From Deltaproteobacteria bacterium (lineage in GTDB: Bacteria > Desulfobacterota > Desulfarculia > Adiutricales > JAGVGV01), in the NCBI GenBank assembly GCA_015233515.1, contig JADFXS010000062.1, positions 1 to 12,347 of the forward strand: a DNA stretch of 12,347 nucleotides, given 5' to 3'. The translations under genes and the position numbers were made by a program. Within the stretch, counting starts at the first letter, position 1. Every line of letters starts with the position of its first letter. The notes under the pieces were generated by a model that saw nothing but the letters and a program-made list of their open reading frames with translations, had not been told where the DNA came from and ran no database searches. Of the stretch, positions 1-5,285 are shown piece by piece.

Positions 1-23
1 CAACTTAATCGGAAATTATGCTT

Positions 24-791
24 TCAAGCACCGGGGGGGCGGAGGAGCATCATGCCGAAACCGAAGGCGCGGTGGCGTCCGATACCATGGGCCAGCATGG
101 CCGCGAACGTTTCCGGATCGCGAACCGTTAGATCACCACGGAAAAGTGCGTCCGGCCTTTCAATTTTTCGGATTTGGCCGGTCCTTTTCGGGTGGAATTG
201 GCGTTTGCATTTTATTCGGCGAAAACCGGTTAAAAAAACTCCGTCCGGCCATAACTCGACCGTCGGCGGAAGAATCGATCCGTCAAGATTGATGTACCCA
301 CCGTTAGGTTTGGTGGCGGCTTTCATTCGGTGAATAAGCCAAGAGAGATACACTTCGACTCGGCCGGGTAAGGGTTCGCCGTTTTTCCTGGCCCGATCGA
401 GGGCCGCCAGAAAGACGTCTCGTTCACAATCGCCTCGGCTGATCGGACAAACGCGGACTTCAAAACCCAATCTACGCCCTACAATCCACTTGACCGGCAT
501 GGCTTTTCCAGCGGCTATCGCCCAATCACACGCTTCCAACACCGTGGGATCGGCAAAGGAACAAGCATATTCATGCAAGGTTCGGATGTCATGTGGGCAA
601 TAACCCAGCAGTCGTAATCCATTTTTTCCTTCAAAGACGCGAAACGGTTTCGGGGCCAGATCGCCAAGGGCTGCGCTGAGCCAGGCATGGACGGCATAAC
701 CGAAATCTTCATCATGATCGCTTTCATGCCCGAATGATTTTGCACAGCGTATAAGCTTGAGCGCGTCTAATGGCAGTTCCACCATGAACAT
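24..791 (-). CDS. cas6e: Cas6e (CasE) crRNA endoribonuclease, type I-E
   Basis: Cas6e cuts the pre-crRNA inside each repeat hairpin and stays bound to the crRNA 3' handle as part of Cascade. The 255-residue product opens with MFMVELPL. A YAVHAWL motif at about residues 32-38 carries His35, the best candidate for the catalytic histidine of this branch. It ends with a glycine-rich RNA-binding loop (HGIGRHRAFGFG, about residues 236-247) followed by MMLLRP, as is usual for Cas6e. The frame stays open upstream to 857, but the ATG at 791 overlaps the cas5e stop by one base (TAATG) and has a GGGAG about 10 bases ahead, so I chose it. It is the last Cascade gene; cas1 and cas2 would normally follow, beyond the left edge. 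The stop is TGA at 24-26. Family assignment is secure; the exact catalytic residue is inferred. Confidence 0.93.
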   Translation of the reverse strand: MFMVELPLDALKLIRCAKSFGHESDHDEDFGYAVHAWLSAALGDLAPKPFRVFEGKNGLRLLGYCPHDIRTLHEYACSFADPTVLEACDWAIAAGKAMPVKWIVGRRLGFEVRVCPISRGDCERDVFLAALDRARKNGEPLPGRVEVYLSWLIHRMKAATKPNGGYINLDGSILPPTVELWPDGVFLTGFRRIKCKRQFHPKRTGQIRKIERPDALFRGDLTVRDPETFAAMLAHGIGRHRAFGFGMMLLRPPGA

Positions 792-1513
792 TATGAATTC
801 TCCCGAATTATTCCTTCGACCACCATGCGGCTGCCGGAATGCCATTGGTTGCGCCAATCCCTCAGATCGTAGATCGGTTTAATTTGTCCCGGTTGTTTCT
901 GGTCTATTCCGGCCGGCCAACGGGCGCTCATGACTTCCGAGGCCGAACGGTATTGGCAGACATATCGGGGAATAGACGCGAGCATGCTTATGACGTTCCG
1001 GCCGTGACTCCGCTGGAGAAAGATTGGAATCGAAGGCAGGCAGGTCTTTCGACCGATAAACAAAGGACGGGCCGGACGGTTCAAGGCCTTTTCCAGAGCA
1101 TTGAGGTCGGGGTCTCGATCGTCAGTCAGGGTGATAGCGGAAGTTAGAACGCCATTAGCCCAATAATGGCGATAACGTTGATGGGTGCCCATTCTAGCCG
1201 CGAGACCACCCTCACGATGCTCCGGCTCCCCGCGAGTGGTCCAACCCTTCTCGCACATCTTGATTTGCCCTAAATCAACGGTGTGGTAGTCAATGATCAG
1301 CTCCGGCTCAATATCCCAACGGGAGGCGACGATCAGTCTTTCTTGAAGCTGCTCGATATCCTTACTTGCGTTGTGAGTCCAGCCCAGCGCATTGGCAACC
1401 AATCCCGCAAAGAGCGACAATCCGGGAAAGCGATCGGTGAAGTTGTGCTGGTCGACTTTTACTCCTCCGAAGCTCATCAACGGTGCATCGAAGCGTAGGA
1501 TCAGGCCTTCCAT
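791..1513 (-). CDS. cas5e: Cas5e (CasD), Cascade 5'-handle subunit
   Basis: Cas5e caps the 5' handle of the crRNA and joins Cas8e to the Cas7 backbone of Cascade. The 240-residue protein begins LILRFDAPLMSFGG, the first strand of the Cas5 RAMP fold. It has the family's RFPGLSLFAGLVANALGW segment (about residues 28-45), a GWTTRGEPEHREGG stretch near residue 90, HQRYRHYWA near 111, and RPARPLFIGRKTCLPS near 147-162. The pattern matches the Cas5e group in which the first glycine-rich turn reads SFGG rather than SWG. The ATG overlaps the cas7e stop by one base (TGATG) and the TAA overlaps the cas6e start, so translation of the three genes is probably coupled. Length is normal and I see no damage. 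Confidence 0.93.
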   Translation of the reverse strand: MEGLILRFDAPLMSFGGVKVDQHNFTDRFPGLSLFAGLVANALGWTHNASKDIEQLQERLIVASRWDIEPELIIDYHTVDLGQIKMCEKGWTTRGEPEHREGGLAARMGTHQRYRHYWANGVLTSAITLTDDRDPDLNALEKALNRPARPLFIGRKTCLPSIPIFLQRSHGRNVISMLASIPRYVCQYRSASEVMSARWPAGIDQKQPGQIKPIYDLRDWRNQWHSGSRMVVEGIIRENS

Positions 1514-2628
1514 CAGGCGGCCCCGAAAATAGAGTCTAGCGCGGCAGTGATCGAATCCCGTAAAGGGGCCTGAGGTACGTCGAGCACCTTTTCCGTTGAT
1601 TGTATGGAGGATACGAAACGACGTTCCGGGCGACCATACATGGCATCAAGCTGCTGCAAATGTATTCCCAAGGCGTCTATCGTTTGCTGTAGAGGATCAT
1701 CATTCAGCTTGACGGCCTTGAGATAAGCATTGGCCAGGGTTCGGGGTTGAGCAGCGCCTGTTTCCAATAACACACAGGCGGCTCGAGCATATGGGGCGGT
1801 AGCGCCGAGTTTGGCGCCGGGACTGACCATAGTGACGGCCTTGATCAGTTGAACAAGTACCTGGCGGGTATCATTGATAATTTCATTTGTCTGCCGTTCC
1901 CACTTTTGGGGGGAACAGCCGCAGAGGTTGGAAATCAACAGCGGTATGTCGACCACCACATAACCATAAAACAATCCGGCGCCTATCTCCATGTCGCCGG
2001 CGTGAGCAGCGCCGGCGTCTTCGAATTCTTCTTTCAAATCGTCGATGACCGTGAAGTAATCGACTTCAGTATTGAGAGGGTGAACGGTGAAGGCGTGGGC
2101 CACATGCACGGCCGCATCGGAGCGGGCTAAAATGTCGGAAGTGACAAATCGTCCAAAAAGCGCTCCTTCGATCCCAACGATCGGTTTGTTCAATCCGGCG
2201 GCGATGCAAAGAGCTTGGAGATTGTTTTTTTGGGCTTTCAAGCGGGTTTCTAACACTTTTACCGGGTCTTCCTCGGCTTTGGCGCATTCGATGATCAACA
2301 TGACCAAATAGTCGGCTTCCGGCTTTCCAAAAAGCACCGGTTGTTTCAAGCGGAGAGAGTTGGTTTTGTCTGGTCCACCCTGAATAAGTCGTTTGAGCAG
2401 GGCTTCGGTCAGGCGGCGGGCGATGTTTTCCGGTATCCCTGATTCAATGACGCGGCGCAGAATTTCCCTCTCGAAAAACATCCGGGAACGAAGCCCGCCG
2501 GGGAAATCGAGATTCCGATGAAGTTCGTCCCGCCAATGCTTTTTCAGGCATTGGGAAGAAATTCTAACACGCTCGGCATTACCGAAAGGAATGCGTTTGG
2601 CCAGTCCGGCATCATCACGATTTAGCAA
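1513..2628 (-). CDS. cas7e: Cas7e (CasC) Cascade backbone subunit, 5' end damaged
   Basis: Cas7e forms the six-copy filament that holds the crRNA spacer in Cascade. The open frame gives 371 residues beginning at a TTG codon and reading LNRDDAGLAKRIPFG, then RISSQCLKKHWR, and later GAGLFYGYVVVDIPLL near the middle; all are family motifs. In relatives, about 20 residues ending in ...IHTLTS(F/Y) precede LNRDD and form the first strand of the RRM-like fold. Here the same frame upstream encodes ERYLQIHT, then TAG, then TSFAAAL, so the normal N-terminus cannot be made by ordinary decoding. The TTG start at 2628 has no purine-rich ribosome site. A product starting there would lack the first strand and is probably non-functional. 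The rest of the gene (to TGA at 1513) is uninterrupted, so the lesion is recent, an artefact, or bypassed. See the separate entry for the 5' segment. Confidence 0.9.
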   Translation of the reverse strand: MLNRDDAGLAKRIPFGNAERVRISSQCLKKHWRDELHRNLDFPGGLRSRMFFEREILRRVIESGIPENIARRLTEALLKRLIQGGPDKTNSLRLKQPVLFGKPEADYLVMLIIECAKAEEDPVKVLETRLKAQKNNLQALCIAAGLNKPIVGIEGALFGRFVTSDILARSDAAVHVAHAFTVHPLNTEVDYFTVIDDLKEEFEDAGAAHAGDMEIGAGLFYGYVVVDIPLLISNLCGCSPQKWERQTNEIINDTRQVLVQLIKAVTMVSPGAKLGATAPYARAACVLLETGAAQPRTLANAYLKAVKLNDDPLQQTIDALGIHLQQLDAMYGRPERRFVSSIQSTEKVLDVPQAPLRDSITAALDSIFGAA

Positions 2629-2694
2629 AGCGGCGGCAAAGGAGGTCTACGTGTGGATTTGCAGATAACGCTCAATTATGCCTCCCGGTTTTTA
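2629..2694 (-). pseudogene. Untranslatable N-terminal segment of cas7e
   Basis: Read on the minus strand in the cas7e frame, TAA (2694-2692) is followed by 14 codons ending at TAG (2649-2647). No ATG, GTG or TTG lies between; the only conceivable starts are ATA (2679), ATT (2676) or CTG (2664). The peptide reads IERYLQIHT-stop-TSFAAALLNRDD, which lines up with the usual Cas7e N-terminus if the stop replaces a leucine. A GGAGG lies just ahead (2685-2681). One G-to-A change at 2677 would convert an ATGA junction (casB TGA stop, cas7e ATG) into the present ATAA. A TTG (2675) with better ribosome-site spacing opens a 17-codon out-of-frame peptide whose TAA (2624-2622) lies beside the 2628 TTG, which could allow reinitiation. 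Confidence 0.75.
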
Positions 2695-3188
2695 AAAGGC
2701 GTTGAGCGGTAAAAGTCACGAGCGATACGAGTGTTGATTTTTTCGCGGGATTCAGGATCTCGACAAAAGAGCAGTTCCGCCAACTGTGACCAGTCGATGG
2801 CCACGTCCTTGGCGGTCAGCTGACGAGCGGCTCGCAGGATCAGAGCCCGCAGGGTATCACCATTCGCGGATAGCAAACGTTCCATGCGGCTTTCCGCATA
2901 TCCGGCCTCGGCAAGGGCTTGTCCCAGGGAAATGGCGGGATTGAACCCTCCGTTTCTTTGCCTGGCCATGGCGCAGATCAGAGTCCGCCAGTCAGCCCGC
3001 CAAGGTCCGTTTTGATAGGCATCTTCGATATATTTAATGACAAAACGATGGAAAGCCAATGGCGCGGCGCCATCGATACCCATGCGTTTCAGCGCGGCTC
3101 TTTCCCCGATAGGAAAATTTTCGCCGGCCAGCACTTCGGCCATTTCGCGAACAGAGGCCCAAATCGGGGTTTGTTTAATTTCTGTCAT
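2676..3188 (-). CDS. casB: Cse2 (CasB), Cascade small subunit
   Basis: Cse2 is the small, mostly helical subunit present twice in Cascade; it stabilises the crRNA and the displaced DNA strand. The 170-residue product starts MTEIKQTPIWASVREMAEVL and contains GERAALKRMG (about residues 28-37), a basic helix typical of the family. It ends with a segment containing LTAKDVAIDWSQLAELL and INTRIARDFYR. The frame is open upstream to 3278, but the ATG at 3188 has GGAGG (3199-3195) six bases ahead and overlaps the end of casA by only 14 bases. A start at 3278 would give a 104-base overlap and an extra region unlike Cse2. The stop is TAA; its overlap with the damaged cas7e start is described in the preceding entry. 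Confidence 0.9.
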   Translation of the reverse strand: MTEIKQTPIWASVREMAEVLAGENFPIGERAALKRMGIDGAAPLAFHRFVIKYIEDAYQNGPWRADWRTLICAMARQRNGGFNPAISLGQALAEAGYAESRMERLLSANGDTLRALILRAARQLTAKDVAIDWSQLAELLFCRDPESREKINTRIARDFYRSTPFKNREA

Positions 3189-4719
3189 GTATTTCCTCCA
3201 AGAAGCCCGAGAAATGTTTACGTAAACCCATGGATAGTCGTCCTGTGGCATGAGTTTTGGCTCGGTAACTTCTTCCACCGCGGGTCGGTGCGCGCAACAT
3301 GGCTCGATTCAGGGTTTGCTGGGCCAGGTCGCGTAAAATCAACACCCAGGGCCGTAGAGCCGCATTGTCGTCCGGTTCATCCGGTATGGTCCATAACCAA
3401 TCGAAGTAGCGCAATCGCCAGGAATTGAGAAAGGGCGCGGCGGCCGATTCGACCCAAGCACTGACCTCTCGTTTGTCCATATTCAAAGAATTCGGCCCTC
3501 CTTGAAGCAGAGCGAAGAGTGCGGGACGCAAAATTTTCCGGAGAATATCGCCGGCTATTTCGATTCCCATTCTGGAGATTCTGGCCAGACGATCATGGCT
3601 CGCGCCTTGACCGAACAAAATTGGACGCACTTGTTCCGGGATGCGGATGGCGGCTTCGTGGAAACCGCCGGTAGTGCCTTGTCCACGAATCAGGACCGAG
3701 GCGCAAAACCATCCACTTCCGTCTTGCGCGGAAGGCTCTTGCATGGCGGCCGGGTAGTAACCGTCGCCTAACAACAGAGTCCGAAGCAATTCAGGTTTAA
3801 AGCCTAATTCCGAAGGAGAAAGTGCGCAGTTCTTTTTTTCGTTGATCGGAATCCAGGGGTCGCCGAGGCAGCCCTGTTGTTCCTTGGCTGCTACCCGAGG
3901 GCAGGTGGAAGGTGCGCCAAAGACCTTAATGTTCCGGCCATCTCCGATGAGCCTGACTCGGCGGGCGGTTTCTATGAAAAAAGGATCGAGTTGGGAAAGG
4001 GGCAGGCTGTCCAAACCATCCCAGGGCGTGAGCCAAAGTAGTACCTGCCCGTCGTTTTGATATGGGTAAGGAGGGCGCAGCAAGGATTTCCTTTGTTCCA
4101 GAAGGCGTCGAGTGTCTCGGATAAAGCGGGCTCCGAGGCGGAACTCGCTCTGCCAACCGACACAAACCCGGCTGCCAAAACCGCCGTTCATGCGAGCAAT
4201 GCCGTAGTTGCCATGACCTAAAAATCCCGATGATGTTTGCAGGTTGATCAAGGCGTAACACCAGCTTTCCGAATCGGTATAACTAGCCCTGGCGGTCTTG
4301 ACATCGTGGTTTTTGGCGGTTTGGAGCACGTCCAAAGTGTCGGAAGCAGTGGCTTTCAATCTATAGTCTTGATGTAAAACTCTCCGTTTGGAGGCCGGAG
4401 GTTGCATGACCGCCGGAACGCCAGGGTCTTCCACCAAGAGGGTAAAACCACTATCATCATTGCGGCCCGCCAGTCGGCGAAGGCTGGTCCGCCAAAATGC
4501 CGCCGTTTGGCTCGGCTCGGTTTCGCCTGATTTTGCCAGAACCGCTCCGGCCAGATAACAGAGAAAGATATGAAATACTTCTTCTTGGTGACGTTGCAGG
4601 CCGGTAAGACTTTCAATATCATCCTTACCGAGGGACGATAGAAGCTCCGGCAAGCTGAATCGGATCGGACCTGCCGGGGTAAGCGCCCGGAAAACGGGGT
4701 CTGTGAGTAGATTCATCAT
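3175..4719 (-). CDS. casA: Cas8e (Cse1/CasA), large Cascade subunit
   Basis: Cse1 recognises the PAM, helps open target DNA and recruits Cas3. The 514-residue product is full length for the family (E. coli about 502). Visible family features include LLTDPVFRALTPAG at the N-terminus, GLQRHQEEVFHIFLCYLAGAV (about residues 40-60), LDVLQTAKNHDVKTARA (about 128-144), and SGFLGHGNYGIARMNGGFGSR (about 163-183). The C-terminal helical bundle ends TGRLSMGLRKHFSGFLEEI. There are two adjacent ATG codons (4719, 4716) and a weak AAGAGA ahead of them. It is the first gene of the operon. No cas3 lies upstream within the window, so the nuclease it would recruit must be encoded elsewhere or be absent. No internal damage seen. 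Confidence 0.95.
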   Translation of the reverse strand: MMNLLTDPVFRALTPAGPIRFSLPELLSSLGKDDIESLTGLQRHQEEVFHIFLCYLAGAVLAKSGETEPSQTAAFWRTSLRRLAGRNDDSGFTLLVEDPGVPAVMQPPASKRRVLHQDYRLKATASDTLDVLQTAKNHDVKTARASYTDSESWCYALINLQTSSGFLGHGNYGIARMNGGFGSRVCVGWQSEFRLGARFIRDTRRLLEQRKSLLRPPYPYQNDGQVLLWLTPWDGLDSLPLSQLDPFFIETARRVRLIGDGRNIKVFGAPSTCPRVAAKEQQGCLGDPWIPINEKKNCALSPSELGFKPELLRTLLLGDGYYPAAMQEPSAQDGSGWFCASVLIRGQGTTGGFHEAAIRIPEQVRPILFGQGASHDRLARISRMGIEIAGDILRKILRPALFALLQGGPNSLNMDKREVSAWVESAAAPFLNSWRLRYFDWLWTIPDEPDDNAALRPWVLILRDLAQQTLNRAMLRAPTRGGRSYRAKTHATGRLSMGLRKHFSGFLEEIHDRN

Positions 4720-4823
4720 GTCGTTTCTCTTATATTTTCAATTCACCAATAAAACAAAGCACATATTTTTCATGGCCGGCAAGCATCCCGCCATGATTTA
4801 TTGCTCGTTGGGATTCCATATTG

Positions 4824-4838
4824 GCAAAATGTGTGCCA
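4824..4838 (-). promoter_or_regulatory. Sigma-54-type (-24/-12) promoter facing the cas operon
   Basis: The minus strand reads TGGCACACATTTTGC (4838 to 4824). This matches the RpoN core TGGCAC-N5-TTGC at all ten specified bases, with the invariant GG and GC ten bases apart. Transcription would begin near 4812, giving a leader of about 93 bases before the casA ATG at 4719. Such promoters need an enhancer-binding activator; a candidate site upstream (the palindrome at 4910-4918) is only a guess. No comparable sigma-70 promoter is visible in the same gap; the best, TTGTTT with AGTTAT, is poor. The match is seen in the sequence; use by RpoN is inference. Confidence 0.55.
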
Positions 4839-5013
4839 TTGAGGATTTTTTTGAATAATATGCTGGAATAACTGGTGTTTTTAAAAAAATAAACAATTAA
4901 TCATATGGCATACTGTATAGTTTTTATCCAGGTAATCCTGAAAAATCACTCAACAGCGGTCTGTTTATGACTAAGCCCCCGGCGGTGAGCCGATGAGCGA
5001 CTCACAACAGGGA

Positions 5014-5032
5014 GTTTCAATGAAATTGAAAC
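5014..5032. repeat. Perfect inverted repeat GTTTCAAT-GAA-ATTGAAAC
   Basis: Eight-base arms flank a three-base loop with no mismatch. The arms are the same words that end many CRISPR repeats (GTTTCAAT... and ...ATTGAAAC), but there is a single copy and no array. The ATG of the small ORF (5020) lies inside the palindrome and its GGGAG ribosome site abuts it, so an RNA hairpin here would mask that start. Confidence 0.6.
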
Positions 5033-5172
5033 CGATCGCGATTTTTGAACATGCGGGCGAGCGCATTCCCCACAATTGCCGCTGGGTTAGCGAGCAAGAA
5101 AGCTCAAACGCGTTCGTTCCTTGCATGCCGAAGATTCCTCGCGGAATGCTGCGAGGAAATTCAACTGTTTAA
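5020..5172 (+). CDS. Possible small ORF, 50 residues, unknown function
   Basis: I do not recognise this product. It begins MKLKPIAIFEHAGERIP, ends MPKIPRGMLRGNSTV and is followed by TAA. AGGGAG lies about six bases before the ATG; an in-frame ATG at 4993 would add nine residues. No signal peptide, membrane segment or known motif is visible; there are two cysteines (20, 35). Support for coding is modest. The last 20 residues match a remnant at 10800-10871 on the other strand (12 of 20 residues identical, 41 of 60 bases), so this is part of a repeated element. Differences between the copies are rarer at second codon positions (3) than at first or third (8 each), weakly favouring constraint on protein. 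It may instead be a non-coding repeat that happens to be open. Confidence 0.35.
   Translation: MKLKPIAIFEHAGERIPHNCRWVSEQESSNAFVPCMPKIPRGMLRGNSTV
5135..5158. repeat. Inverted repeat TTCCTCGC-N8-GCGAGGAA
   Basis: Perfect eight-base arms with an eight-base loop, inside the 3' end of the 5020-5172 ORF. No T-run follows, so it is not a standard terminator. The equivalent position of the second copy (10800-10871) keeps only a degraded version of this hairpin. Confidence 0.55.
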
Positions 5173-5221
5173 CGTTCTATATCGTTAATTCAATCAATGC
5201 TTGTGAAAAACAACGGCGGGA

Positions 5222-5247
5222 CAAGAGGGGCTCTTGATATAATCAAG
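5222..5247 (+). promoter_or_regulatory. Extended -10 promoter inside two overlapping palindromes
   Basis: TATAAT at 5238-5243 is a perfect -10, preceded by TG at 5235-5236 (extended -10). No -35 hexamer exists at 16-18 bases. The -10 lies within the palindrome CTTGAT-ATA-ATCAAG (5233-5247), which overlaps by four bases a second perfect palindrome, CAAGAG-GGG-CTCTTG (5222-5236). Transcription would start near 5250, 36 bases before the phosphatase gene. The two dyads look like operators, and as RNA or DNA hairpins they are mutually exclusive. Confidence 0.5.
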
Positions 5248-5285
5248 TCATTATTTCTGGTCTGAATAGAAAAACGCGAGGTTCA

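Larger units (their letters stand above)
4720..5285. other. Intergenic region between divergent casA and phosphatase gene
   Basis: This 566-base region contains no large gene and no cas3 fragment that I can recognise. It is AT-rich next to casA (about 4720-4960) and GC-richer from about 4961. It holds a sigma-54-type promoter facing casA, a 9-base palindrome ATACTGTAT at 4910-4918 that could be part of a protein site, and a possible 50-codon ORF (5020-5172). It also holds a hairpin (5135-5158) and the overlapping palindromes with the extended -10 of the phosphatase gene. A 10-codon ORF (4967-4996) ends in an ATGA overlap with an upstream in-frame ATG (4993) of the small ORF. Confidence 0.6.

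Noticed and set aside
4730..4819. 29-codon minus-strand ORF in the casA leader
   Set aside because: Its ATG lies upstream of the predicted sigma-54 start and has no ribosome site.
4720..5285. CRISPR array or leader next to casA
   Set aside because: Only one palindrome resembles repeat ends; no regularly spaced repeats occur.
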